A stretch of 64,000 nucleotides of DNA from Micropterus salmoides (Eukaryota; Chordata; Actinopteri; Centrarchiformes; Centrarchidae): assembly GCF_014851395.1 (NCBI RefSeq), contig NW_024041150.1:13912137-13976136 (forward strand). The letters run 5' to 3'. The notes under the pieces were generated by a model, which was not told the origin of the DNA, did no database searches, and was given only the letters and a program-made list of their open reading frames with translations. Positions 32,570-43,972 of this stretch are shown piece after piece. The translations under genes were made by a program, and so were the position numbers. Position 1 is the first letter of the stretch, and each line of letters opens with the position of its first letter.

Positions 32570-33414
32570 ACATGAATATCCACATGAATATTAAAATCCC
32601 CTACAATAATAACTTTGTCCGTTTTAAGGACCAAAGTTGACAAAAATTCAGATAAGAATTCAGAGTACGGACCAGGTGCTCGGTACACTATAACAAAAAG
32701 AATTGGTTGCAGTGATTTCCAACTTGGGTGCGAAACACCAAGAACAAGGCTTTCAAATTAGTTATAATTTAGTTTAGGTTTAGAGCTGATTAGTAGGCTA
32801 GAGTCGAAGATAGCTGCAACTCTACCTTCTCGGCCTTTGCCTCGAGGAATGTGAGTATTAATATGACTGGGAGGGTCTCTCTCTCTCTCCCTTTCTCTCC
32901 TTCACCCCAACCGGTCGAGGCACACAGCCGCCCACCCTGAGCCATGGTTCTGCTCGAGGTTTCTGCCTCTTAAAAGGAAGTTTTTCCTTGCCTCTGTCAC
33001 CTAGTGCTTGCTCTTGGTGGGAACTGTTGGGCTTCTGTAAATAGCATCATAGAGTACGGTCTAGACCTGCTCTTTTATGAAAAGCGCTGTGAGATAACTG
33101 TTGTTGTGATTTGGCGCTATATAAATAAAATTGAATTGAATTGAATTGGATTCATTTAGGCTAACATATTCTCCATCACCCAGCCAGGTTTCAGTAAGAC
33201 AAAATAAATCAATATCATAATCTGATATTAGTTCATTTACTAGTACACCTTTAGAAGAGAGAGATCTGATGTTTAAGAGTCCACATTTAACTCTCCTATT
33301 CGTTTGCACTATTGCTCTTGTGGTTTTAATTTTTATGAGGTTTTTATGCACAGCTCCTCTTCTGTTTACCTTTGATTTAAATAATTTCGATGGTCGGGGG
33401 GCAGACACCGTCAC
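32570..33414 (-). pseudogene. LINE ORF2 endonuclease N-terminus, split
   Basis: From 33414 the minus frame reads [34 protein letters not shown] and YVSLNES. These are the N-terminal strands and catalytic Glu of a CR1/L2-type APE endonuclease. It runs into the inserted tail at 33148. On the other side, from about 32875 downward, the reading resumes with PPSHINTHIPRGKGR, then VIVYRAPGPYSEFLSEF and IIVGDFNIHVD (ending about 32575), the next conserved block. The two halves join sensibly, which shows the tail is an insertion. Other small frame changes are present. This enzyme nicks target DNA in active elements. Confidence 0.85.
32876..33148 (+). mobile_element. Retroposon 3' tail inserted in the LINE endonuclease
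   Basis: A 273-bp plus-strand segment from the CT-rich start (TCTCTCTCTC) to GGCGCTATATAAATAAAATT and a (TTGAA)n/(ATTGA)n end. This is a very common teleost LINE or SINE 3' end. Both sides are the same minus-strand endonuclease gene. No clear target duplication is seen. Confidence 0.75.
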
Positions 33415-33570
33415 TATAGGATTTTCAGTAAGTAACTCCTGAAATGGAGGAGCAGAGAAGTGTGTTAGACTGCGACTCTGCGTAGGGTTTTGGGTGGGTA
33501 ACTGCTGAAAAAGAAGGGCAGAGAAGTGTGTTAGACTGCGAGTCTGCCTCCTGGTCTCAACTCTGGGTTG

Positions 33571-34482
33571 TCATGGATTTGGTCCACTAATAAACTTGGC
33601 CAGATTTCTAGAAATGAGAGCTGCTCCTTCCCAAGTGGGATGGATGCCGTCTCTCCGAATCAGATCAGGTCTTCCCCAGAAAGTCTGCCAATGATCTCCA
33701 AAGCCCACATCGTTTGCTGGACACCACCTCGACAACCAGCGGCGAAATGACGACATGCGGCTATAAATGTCATCACTGGTCAGATTTGGCAGGGGTCCAG
33801 AGAAAACTACGGTGTCCGATATTGTTTTTGCATATGTACTCACCGACTCAACATTAATCTTAGTGACCTCCGATCAGGCGTAACCGGGAGTCATTACCGC
33901 CGACGTGAATAACAATCTTACTGTATTTACGTTTATCCTTAGCCAGCAGTTTCAAATAAGACTCAATGTCGCCCGCTCTGGCCCCAGGGATGCACTTAAC
34001 AATGGCCGCTGGCTTCGCTAAATTCACGTTTCTCAAAATGGAGCTGCCAATGATCAGAGTTGGTTTCTCACCGGGTGTGTCACTGAGTGGGGAAAATCTA
34101 TTAGAAACGCAAACAGGTTGATGGTGCCCCGTGGACTTTGAATGCTTACGACTATTCCTCCTTCGGACAGTCACCCAGCCCCCCCCCTTTCCTGGCTGCA
34201 CAGGAGATGGTGGGGGACGGCTACCGGAAGCTAACTCCGTTCGGTGTCTGTAGTCGGTGCCACACCGACTACCGGGGACTGGCTAGCTACAGTAGCTAAA
34301 GACTGATCTACCAAGGTGCGGAGCCGGACTTCTAAATCACTGAGCCTCGCCTCCATGTCTATAAATAAACTACACTTATTACACGTACTATTACCGCTAA
34401 AGGAGGAAGAGGAGTAACTGAACATCTGACACACCAAGCAGGAGAAAGTAGGAGAGCAAGAGAGAGAGGGAGAAGCCATCAC
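33571..34482 (-). pseudogene. LINE ORF1: coiled-coil/Cys region plus SGNH esterase
   Basis: Three minus-strand frames follow one another. 34482-34231 has two Cys pairs (CLVCQMF, CNKC) and a short coiled coil (MEARLSDLEVRLRTLVDQ). 34201-33860 has the esterase motif [11 protein letters not shown] (nucleophile Ser) and IHVGGNDSR (the GxND block). 33843-33571 has RRDGIHPTWEG (the Asp-x-x-His catalytic pair). An SGNH-type esterase in ORF1 is established for CR1-like non-LTR retrotransposons; its role in transposition is unclear. Frameshifts or stops near 34215 and 33850 break the frame, but all catalytic blocks are readable. Confidence 0.85.
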
Positions 34483-34700
34483 TAGCTGCTAAGCTAAAGT
34501 CGCTAACGGCTAAGCTAAAGTTGCTAACAGCTATGCTAAAGTACTGTAGCGTCAGCGACCAAAACTTTTGAACAACTATGAGATTGAACAGCAGTCACTA
34601 AAAGATGGAAAGAACTGTGAGTGCTTAGGCAAAATTACTGCTGCTGTAATCTAACAAATGTAACTGTTTTTTAGCGAGAGCAGCACAACACGGTACCAAC

Positions 34701-36610
34701 ACACAAGCACCGGAAACGGAAATGAGTCGACATGCTTACCGCAGTACGTCAGCAACCCGCTGTACGTCCTTCCACAGGATGACCTGAGGTAACTGTGTGT
34801 TCAAACAGGTTAGTGGAAAAATCTCAAATCTAATGCCTTATGTTAGTAAAGCTCTGAATGTCTGCATTTCACTGTTCTGTGGGGATTTTGTGGGAAATAA
34901 ATCACTTCAGTATCAGTGATTTACTGTCGGGTAATTTTATTTAGCTAAAATAAGTATTTTCATTTGATTCTTATTTTTTTTTGCCTCATCATTCTACATT
35001 TATAAAGGTTGTAGACATTTACATTTGTTAATTAGCTAATTTTATTTAATGTCTGCCATTGGTTGCAAACAGCCTGTACATATAAAACCAATCAGTCCTT
35101 TCCCTCTCAAATTCATATTTTGTGTGGGAGAATGTGTCTTCAGTGATTTGCTAGATATGATCATCGACAAGGTTCCTACCACTTCACCTCTTACTAGACA
35201 ATTTGACAATTGAAACTCATCAACAGTCCGGTGTAAACGGCGAGTAAAGCCACACAGTAACATTTGTTGTGTTGCTATTCATACACCTGAAATGAAATAG
35301 TGGCACTATTGCTGTGTTTGTGTACTTTTTTACCTTTATTGGTTAATTTATATATTTTATTTATATCTATATTTATGATTGGTGCTGCTCTCTTAGGTTA
35401 CGTTGTATGTTTGGAGATGTGTTCAACCAGTTTTTTTTATTATGTGTACTCGCATGAGTTAAAGCCAACCAGCTGACCCTGAGCAGCAGTTAGACAGTTC
35501 TCTGTCTCAGTGAGGATTTTGGATATTTGAGTCTTTTTATCTCGAGGCTTCATGTGATGTGAGGTAGTTCAATCATGACAATTTCAGTGTGTGTGTTCCG
35601 AAGCCTTTTTAAAGTACTACTGCCATAATGATCAATGGCTGTGATGCTGCTAGGTGGTTTAATAAAGGCTGGACTTGTTAGTACGTGTGTGCATTAGCAG
35701 GGTGGCCGTGCTGGAGTATACTGTGTGAACTGTTCTGATGGGCTGGTCTGTCCAGGTCCAGGGCCATTTTTTACTCGCAGTCCGTCTCTGCAGCACATAT
35801 CAGAACCGCAAAAAAACGAGTGGATACATCACAATTTCACAGAGTTATACGGAAGAAGCTGTTTTCAACACACTGAGAAAAACACACTGAGCTGCAGCAC
35901 ACAGTGACAAGATGTCTGCCTGCTGCCTCCTCTCTCCCTTCCAAACATTAGAGACAGTGCACAGTTAAAACTTTATGGATGAAAGATACATTTGTTAAAA
36001 TTAATAACTCACCACACAGAAAGTCTTGCTCCAGTCCATGTTGCTAAGCTGGTAAGGGGAACACGTACAGCTGAACCAAAGACGTTTTTTCCGGCTTTTC
36101 AGAGCCCGCTCTACTCTGCTATTGATTGGCTAGTGGTCCTCAACAAGGTACTTGCATGTGCAACTCCAAACAAAGATCTTTTAGAAGTAAAATGCATCAC
36201 TCCATAGCTAAAACAAAGCATTCAACACACAGGGTGAAAAGAGGTGCTGCAGCAATGTTGTGTTCGTGTTCTAGTACAACCCCTAAATAGGATTTTGAAC
36301 CTGAAAATGAGCATAATACCATCTCTTTAATAAAGAAATTAAGTCCTAATTCGTGTGTGATTCAAGTGAATAAAGTCTAACATATATTGAATTTTTATTG
36401 AACATTTTATTATATTGTTATATTGTTATTGAAAAAAATTATATTGCAATAATTATTGTTATTGTTTTATTGTCCGGCCCTGACTTAGCATTAACAAATC
36501 AGAGGACCACTATATATAAAGCATTTTTCTTTCAGCATAATTTAATGAAGAAAGACAACAGCAGTAGCTATTCACTTTGGCATAACAGACTTGCATGGGC
36601 CCATTTCAAG
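34701..36610. other. Intergenic sequence, no gene seen
   Basis: AT-rich sequence with only short frames lacking recognisable motifs. I found no element ends and no tRNA. Confidence 0.5.
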
Positions 36611-36906
36611 TACTGACTGTGACTCTGATTAAGGATATACACACACTGACACACACACAGACTTTGTTTTTTTGTTAGACCTAAAGATGTACTTTTTTTT
36701 TCATTAAGTACAATGTTGTAGTATTTATATGCTGTTAAGTTTGTTCTAGTAGACCAACACAGTCTGTTACAGAGAGATTGAAACATTGTTCTTTTATTTC
36801 ACTGTAACTGTTTTTGAAGCATACTGTATGCTGTTTTTGCTTCTTTGGTCTTATTGTTACAACTTACCCCATCATGTGTTACCCCCGTAGTGGGGTAGGT
36901 TGTAAC

Positions 36907-38981
36907 CATAGACTGTATGTAAGAAATGGATGTAGTCATCGGGACATCAGCCGTTGGTTTGTGGACTGCCGTTCTGAAGCCTTGAGTTTGGCCGATAGGG
37001 CGCTGTTGAGTTTTTGCAACCAGCGGAACCGGACGTGACCATATTTGGACGAGACAGTTGAGTTAACGGCCGTGTGCGGAGCTAGCTAGCTTGATTAGCT
37101 AGCTTGCTTAGCTAGGTGCATCTATAATTCACCTTAAAGTGACTATATGTAAGTTTTTTTCAGTGAAATTAATCAAATTTTCATTGCCTTACTCTCAGTG
37201 GGTTCAAAACTCACTTAGAAATGAAGCACACGCCTGTTTTCTCCGTGTCTTGCATCAGCCAATATTCTGCTTTTAATGTGAGGACTCCGTTTCGGATTCA
37301 GCCCTGTGCGCGCTCCCGAGCCTCTCTCATACTACAGCAACAACACGGCAGCTAACAACATGCAGTCCACTAACACCATCAAACAACCGGCTCACAGCAA
37401 AACACAGGCTCCAAGTAAGGATACAAAACAACAAAGGTTTATGTGCTGAAGCCCATCAGACCAAACAGGTTCAGATGATGTTGAGTAAGAACAAAGTGAG
37501 CATTAGTAAGGTGGTGGAACACATTAGGTGGAGAAACACAGTGAAAGTCACGTTAGCTCGCCGGCTAACACCGAGCAGTTGCTTATGTTATCCAGTGCAA
37601 AGTTATGTATGTTAGCTTTCCACATTACTTCACCAGCTAATGCAACCCATGCTACTATCCTGTGTACCACTGTTGATTTAGCCTGCAAGAAAGGATGTAA
37701 TGGTAAAAACAAATGTGGAGTGATTTGTTTACTAATGTTAGCCTATAGTGATGCAGCCAGGAGCAGCCAGCTAACGCTATAGTAGCTCGGACCTGCCGCT
37801 GTTTGCTTCGTAACATTCAGTTTATGTTTATTGTGGTTTTTATATACAGTCTATGGGTTTTACCAATAACGTTACTCAGGTACACAGCTTCTCCACCTCA
37901 GCCACTGTAACTAACGTGACCCACATAAGAAAACCGCCACAACAACCCAAAGGAAGAGCCATCCACTATCACTAGTTACAGTAAAGTTACTTATTGCGGT
38001 CTAACTGTTATAAAGTGTGACACAATCGCATTATAATATTGAGTCCAGCTTACTAACCATTTAATGACAGATTCAGATTCATAGACAGTAAAGATAGTTA
38101 CTGAAAAGGCTAAATGCAGTAAATGTAACATTATCATGTAACGAGCATGGATTAGTTCTGCATGCAGCTGATAAAACTATTACTGTAACGTTGCAGTGGG
38201 AGTTTACCTGAGTTTCCAGCTCCGTCTATTCTCCCTGTCTGTCTATAGCCGCTGTCACTGCCTTTTTTCGGGAGTATTGTGCCAATATGCGGCTCGCTGC
38301 ACTGAATGAAATGTATGGCACTGGTGTTCATCTGCCTTTGAGACGGGAACGTTGAAGTAACAGAGCCTGAACATGTCTGTGTGAAAAGCCACAGGCTGCA
38401 TGCTGGTGTTCCTGCGTTTATTGTGGTATTTCTGTATGAAAGTGGTTGTGTTTCGGATTATGCTCGCTCATGAGTTCAAGCGAGCACGCGTACGAGCACA
38501 CACCTGGTTTAAATCTTAGAACCACACCGCTAGTGGCCGCTGAAAACTACATAATGCCCCTTTAACTGTCATTTTAACAGGGCTGATAACTTTGTCTAGC
38601 GAACAACAGGCTTAAAACTAAATGCATTCATCAGAGAAAGTGAACAGCCAACTCCCAATAAGCTTTTTCAACCGCTCTGGTTAAATTTACACAGTGCCGT
38701 GTGTACGAGTCGAGCTTGACAGGTCGCCATGGTAACAACTTGTCAATCATAGATAATCCATCCATCCATTATGTTGTATTGAAGAAGACATTACTGAGGT
38801 AATTATTCAGCTGAGAAGTAGGGTCATTTTACCATTATTTCTAATGGAGCCGGACTTCTTTTTGCAACCAGAAGATTCGCCCCCTGCTGGCCTCCATTCT
38901 ACTGAACAGTCCCACTGGCCGTTCAATAGAATGGAGGTTTAAGAGACTTCCACATTCGCATCAGATTGTTGCTTCCCGCTT
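36907..38981. mobile_element. Non-autonomous transposon with 9-bp TSD
   Basis: The empty site is preserved in copy 1 of the low-copy repeat, so the insertion is exact. GGTTGTAAC stands at 36898-36906 and again at 38982-38990. The element begins CATAGACTGTATGTAAG, a familiar start of a widespread teleost repeat, and contains TTTTGCAACCAG twice (about 37012 and 38860). No long terminal inverted repeats are seen. A second element is nested inside it (37134-38565). Confidence 0.82.
37134..38565. mobile_element. Nested TTAA-flanked element (piggyBac-like MITE)
   Basis: It starts TTAAAGTGACTATATGTA and ends ACATAATGCCCCTTTAA. The ends are imperfect inverted repeats, and both outer tetranucleotides are TTAA, the target of piggyBac-type elements. 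A related right end lies near 44990. A TACAGTCTATG motif near 37845 mirrors the start of the outer element. No transposase. Confidence 0.55.
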
Positions 38982-39984
38982 GGTTGTAACAAAGGTACAC
39001 CATGAATTATTTACGATGCACTCACTAAATCTGTGATGTACTTGTGGAGCATTGCATTGGTGCCCTTTATAGTAAATAAATGTGGGTACTTGGTATTAAA
39101 GTTTGAGCACTCTAGCTAAAAAAATCAGCAAGTTATAGTTACTGAAGCAAAAAGTGTTACAACCACACCAACCGGTCTTTTGGCTTTTGTCTAATTAGCT
39201 TTAAACTCGAGTCAGTGGAAGCCTAATCTTTTGTTCATCACCACTCACCTCCATACAAGCAAAGAAAAACCCAACAGGGATAGGAGCTGGGAGGGGCTGC
39301 TGCCTGCCTGTCAGCATGTCTGTGTATCTGTGCTGACAACCCTGCTGAGACACTGAGGGAGAGAGAGAGGGAGAGAGGAAGGGAGGGCTTCGAAACTCAA
39401 CAAAGTCTCATCTCCCAAACTGATATTTTGATTTTTTATTACATAAATAGATTTAACAGGGAAGATGTGTGCAAACAGGAATATACATATATTAATTTTC
39501 TTTAAAAGCACCACAGAAAAAAGGCCACTTCTGAGAAAAGATGTCTATGTGTCCACGCACCTGGTCATTAACGTTTCTTTACACTCATACTCTGACATTC
39601 TCATTGTGCACTCCTCTGGGGAAGATTTGGAGCATGCGCCATCATGAAAAACTCTGCCTGTGTTGCCTAACACACACCTTTTATGCCAACACGCACAAAC
39701 TCCAATTGAGTTGACACAGAAACAACAAACTGACATCTTATTCAACATCGTGGGACTGTTCATCACCAATGTAGGCAGTCAATGTTTGTCAACCCTGATT
39801 TACCTTGATGACACCGAGTTAAATCTGACTAGATTAAATCCCCTTCGTCATACAGGCCTCTGTCAGTCACTGGTGCAATGTAATGCAAACTTATTTGATA
39901 AAAAGTCTACAAACATTCAAAAGGATGACCAAATACTACCTTTTGTCTTTATTAAATGATCATGATGTAAGTGTGATACAAGAG

Positions 39985-40970
39985 GGAACGGGTTTAATAT
40001 CACTCAGCTTACCAGTTAGAATCAGGACAATTGATATGATCCATCTGCAACCCAAACAATACAGTGACTTACTCGCAAAAAGAAAGAACGTTGAGATAAC
40101 CTTTTGCACTACAGTTGCTAGCTACTATAACCAATCAATGTACAAAAAAGACATACAAACTCACGGTTTGATGTAAATAACAACTACAATACAGTATGTG
40201 TCCCCCTCATAATTATCCTGACACCATATATTTTATACATATACTACTATATACTATACTATCAACAATGTTGATAAAATAAAATTTTACTCCTTTGAAA
40301 CGCACCAATGTTTTAGGTATATGCAAGAATGACACATCATTTACAAAGAAATAGAAATGCAATAATACAACAATATATGTATGATATACAATGGAAAGTA
40401 ATGAAATCCCCTTTTCTACCTGCATCATTTGTTTGTTTGTTTGTTTTTAAACTATGTTAGAGTTTTTCAGTTCTGTCTAGTTCATATGTGATGTTAAGCT
40501 GTCACCTCATATGACTGTCAAAATCTATTAAGGCCTTTACACTGGAATGGAATAAAGGCTAATTACATGACTCATACACTATAAATACTTAAGAAATGAA
40601 ACATGGCCAAAAATAAAACTAAATCAATGGATAGAGAATTTCTAATCTAAAGTCATGATGTTTTTTGGGTTCGTATCAACACACCTTTCTATTGTACTGT
40701 GAAAGAAGTTCCTGGTGCATTCCACCTAAGTGGAATGTTGAAAGAAGTTTGTGACTAGTTATGACAATGAAATTAATATTCAGATGGAGTGAGGACTGAT
40801 GCTGAGGTGAAGCTGTCCTTCAGCCTCTGGAAAGCCAGTTCTGCCTGCAGAGTCTACTGAAACTTGACATGAGGGAGGTTAAGGTATGCAAATGTTTGGC
40901 AATAGCACTGTTCCTGAAAAAACATCTAAAAAAGCATTTTACTAGTATACCATATCAAGGTACTTGTAAT
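39985..40970 (-). pseudogene. Decayed copy of the mucin gene promoter and exon 1
   Basis: The minus strand from about 40970 down to 39985 aligns with the plus strand 52360-54165, the 5' region of the mucin-like gene. The aligned run includes the block CCTCCCTCATGTCAAGTTT, the TATTTATAG...TGAGTCA block (40568-40590) and the stretch GGTTATAGTAGCTAGCAACT. In the exon, ATGGATCATATCAATTGTCC and the donor GTAAGCTGAGTGAT (exon relic 40013-40044) are kept. About 26 bases containing the functional start ATGGGCACC are deleted relative to the plus-strand gene, and no Thr-rich exon is found downstream. It is the relic of a duplicated, oppositely oriented gene. It could still act as a promoter. Confidence 0.78.
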
Positions 40971-41213
40971 GACCACTTAAATGCAGTAAATCCACTCATC
41001 CCCCTCTCTAATCCACAGATGGTGAAGATATTAGCATCCGTAGTGGTGTACCGGTTTTCCAAATCCGCAGTTCGGGTCATACCTTGTTTTTTGTTTTTTA
41101 CAGGGAACATTATTAAATTATTAATTAATTTTAATAAATACAAGGAAACTTGGGGTGCTTGCTTGTACAATAACATATAATAACAATAAATGTTTTGTCA
41201 TTAGGGGTAAACC

Positions 41214-41930
41214 GGGGTTAAAGTAACATGGGACGAAAGTAACAAGGCGATTTTCTCAGAGCCCTGACTGTATTTGCAGTCCAAGCTGTGACAGCACCTT
41301 CAGCATGCAACCCTTGATGGAGCTGCTAAATATCGCATGATTTCGTCATTGTTTCCCTCAGCCGTCTTCAGAAAACTGATTTCGAGCACGGCTCTCTTTG
41401 TGTCTCTCGTTTCATGTGTCACAGTAATGATAAATCTACAGGTTGTTTAGTGCTTTAACACACCCTGGAGTTTTCCCTGTCAGAGTTTTTCAGTATAAAA
41501 ATAAATCGTCTTTATATGTCAGGAGTTCCTGTTGGGATGAAAGTAACTTTATCTCCGTTGTCTCTCTGTTGCAGCATTTAGTAAAACATGTTTGTCATAT
41601 TATACCAACAGAATATGCCAATAGCGTGGGTCAGAAAGACAGAGGTCTGATTCAGCCAGATGTTTATGAGAAGGCGTTTCTGGACATCTCTATTAGAAAC
41701 ATTAGTCTCAGGTCAGCTGATAAAGTCAGATAATTTTGATTATCTTTGTTCAGATAATGTAGGAGGAAGTGAAATTATAAGGAAGTCATACATTTGTACA
41801 AAATACCACCTGATATTGATAGACCACGCCTGTGAGTTAGTGACCACAGCAAAAATATATGTCTATCTGAAATATTATCTTTTAAAGTCAGGTTTTTCTG
41901 AAGAATGGTACTTTCGCCCCTGCTCTCCCC
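41214..41930. mobile_element. GGGG...CCCC-ended transposon flanked by TA
   Basis: The left end GGGGTAAACCGGGG and the right end CCCCTGCTCTCCCC are imperfect inverses, with GAAAGTA motifs inside both. TA stands outside each end (41212-41213 and 41931-41932). Internal frames at 41443-41956 are short and show no known domain, so I regard it as non-autonomous. Confidence 0.5.
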
Positions 41931-41984
41931 TACATCACATCATTTCAGTCCTGTGAGGCCCCTCTGTACATGTCTTTTTGATGA

Positions 41985-42373
41985 TTGGAACTGATGTTTC
42001 TTGATTGTATGTACTTTCTGTACTTTTGTTTCTTGCCATTTTGAGCCTGTAATGGAAACCCACAATTGCTGATTCTTCAGATACTTAACTAATCTAAAGA
42101 AGGACAGTATTATTGCTTATTCAATCAGTGTAACAGTTTTTAGCTGTGGTACCATGATTGCAAAAGGTTTTCTAGTGATCAATTAGCCGTTTAAAATGAT
42201 AAACTTGGATTAGCAAACACAACGTGCCATTAGAAAACAGGGCTGATGGTTGCTGATAATGGGCCTCTGTACGCCTATGCAGATATTCCATTACAAATCT
42301 GCCGTTTGCAGCAACAATAGTCATTTACAACATTAACAATGTCTACACTGTAATGGACCAAAAATGGTAGTGT
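41985..42373 (-). mobile_element. Tc1-like transposon, 5' terminal fragment
   Basis: The minus strand starts TACACTACCATT at 42373. It continues with GACATTGTTAATGTTGTAAATG, TATCTGCATAGGCGTACAGAGG and AATGGCACGTTGTGTTTGC, ending near GCCATTTTGAGCC. This is the 5' untranslated part of a common fish Tc1 family, just short of the transposase start. It is inserted in the LINE reverse transcriptase that follows. Confidence 0.8.
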
Positions 42374-42990
42374 AGATCTGCGTATCATCAGCACAACAAT
42401 GGTACTGGATCTTGTGATTGTGTATGAACACCACGGGTTAGAGGGGCCACAGAAGAGCAGGCATTTATCATAGCTACGGAGAAAGATGTGTTTAATAAAT
42501 AGGATTTTAGCCAATCTAGGGCCATGTCCTTGATGCCAACCCACTTTTCAAGGCGATTCAGTAAAATAGAATGATCAACAGTGTCAAATGTTGAGCTTAA
42601 ATCAAGGATTACAATTGAGCAATCATCAGCATCTGCAGTAAGTAAAGGGCATTAGTAACTTTTATGAGTGCAGTTTCAGTACTGTGACCTGCACAGAGTG
42701 AAATTTAGATGTCATAATTTTTCATAAAAGAAATCAATTGTAAGTGGACAGTATTTTCTAAAACTTAAGAATGGTAGTTAAGAAAGACGTCTAAAATCTT
42801 TAAAATCAGTAGGGTCAAAGTTAGATTTCTATTGCAGCGGATACACTACTGCATGCATCAGGCTGAAGGGAACACATCCAGAGGACAGAGAACTATTTAC
42901 AATAGATAAAATTGTGGGATCAACACTGTTAAAAACCTTTTTAAGAAATCTCACAGGGAGACTGAGAGACATCTTTCACATTGAAGCTGG
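42374..42990 (-). pseudogene. L2-like LINE reverse transcriptase fragment
   Basis: On the minus strand, across several frames, I read TETALIKVTNA, ILDL..TFDTVDHSILLNRLEKW (about 42595-42530) and GIKDMALDWLKSYL. Nearer the Tc1 junction CADDTQI appears, the catalytic YADD block with Tyr changed to Cys (about 42400-42375). These are successive RT blocks of L2/CR1-like LINEs. The frame has several stops, and the loop between WLKSYL and CADD is shortened. The gene is dead. It ends exactly at the Tc1 terminus. Confidence 0.82.
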
Positions 42991-43059
42991 CCTTTCAAAA
43001 GCCTCACACTGGTCTCACTGTCGTGCCATAAAAGACCTACAAAAGACTTTCCCCCATCT

Positions 43060-43960
43060 GTGTGTGAATAACAAATGTGTACAGTGACTGCAACACATTA
43101 AAAACTTGTCAACCTCTGCCATCTAAGGTGTTAGCACCAACTAAGTGTAGTGAATGCACTGCGCAGGGCACATACTCTATCAGAGGGTTTCTTTGTTTCA
43201 GGTGCTCCTGTAGCCCATTGTATTTTTCTGATATGTTGCTTGCATTGTCATATGACTGACCTCTACAGTTTGAGAGGTCCACCATCAAAGTTGCACACAC
43301 TGCTAAACACTAAAAGGTGTAGAAGGAAGTAGAATTAAAATATTAAATATAGAAATACAAACACGCTGTACACCACTGTCTTGCTAAAGTTAACGATTGC
43401 ATTTGTCGCTCTCAGTTGACTTAAAGCCCAGGATTTGCTCTACCACAGCGTCAGCTGCTGTTAACAAACCAGAATGAACGTCAGCTGATCCAAATGCGAC
43501 AGGTCTGGGGTGGGGTCAACAATTATTAAAATATTTGGCATCCTGAATCTCATCTGTTACTGTTTGATGAGTTTCGCTGAATCATTTTGAGTTCTTCACA
43601 TTTTGTTGATGACAAACTTTCTGATACGTTCAGTTAAGAATGGGTGACATTGTGATCGTGCCAAGAAAATTCCCATTATGGGTTGACCCAAACCGTTCAT
43701 CATCTCCCCTAAATGCAAGTCCTCTTTCACCCAAGAACTTGATCCCTGCTTGAACTCTTTTCAGAACGTTCCCAATCTGGCTGCGTGAGATCTGCATCTA
43801 TAGCACTGCCCTTTGTCCACTGTTGCAAGCCAAGCATTCCTGATCTGTGTTCTGTACTACTTTCATGTTCCTCTATTCTTTCTGTGCTTCCATTCAGTAA
43901 ACCCCTGACAAAAGCCACCAAGCTTGCTGGAGAACAGTTTGCATGCAAAACAGTACACAC
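43060..43960 (-). pseudogene. hAT transposase (ZMYM-like) relic
   Basis: The minus frame 43300-43109 reads CRGQSYDNASNISEKYNGLQ then EYVPCAVHSLHLVGAN. This is the conserved core of the hAT-type transposases related to ZMYM/DUF4371 proteins (a D-N pair followed by C-x2-H-x-L). Upstream, 43960-43727 (EHESSTEHRSGMLGLQQW) looks like the N-terminal part, where a TTF-type zinc finger normally sits. Between them the sequence is full of stops, and only scattered words are readable. It lies next to a TIR-bearing element (43973-44797), but a link is not proven. Confidence 0.72.
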
Positions 43961-43972
43961 AACCTGTTGAGG

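Larger units (their letters stand above)
32561..34700 (-). mobile_element. L2/CR1-like LINE with esterase ORF1, minus strand, 3' part missing
   Basis: Read on the minus strand: a 5' leader with repeated GCTAAGCTAAAGT words (about 34490-34550), an ORF1 with an SGNH-esterase domain (34482 to 33571), and the start of ORF2 (endonuclease, 33414 to about 32570). The endonuclease is split by an inserted 273-bp retroposon tail at 32876-33148. RT and the element's own 3' end are absent. Confidence 0.82.
36611..39924 (-). repeat. Low-copy repeat, copy 2 (inverted), with a 2.1-kb insertion
   Basis: The parts 36611-36906 and 38991-39924 together match the reverse complement of 3761-4995. The match is broken only by the insertion 36907-38981 plus one duplicated target. 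Differences between copies are mostly substitutions and small indels. Its right edge directly abuts the intron of the decayed mucin copy. Confidence 0.72.
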
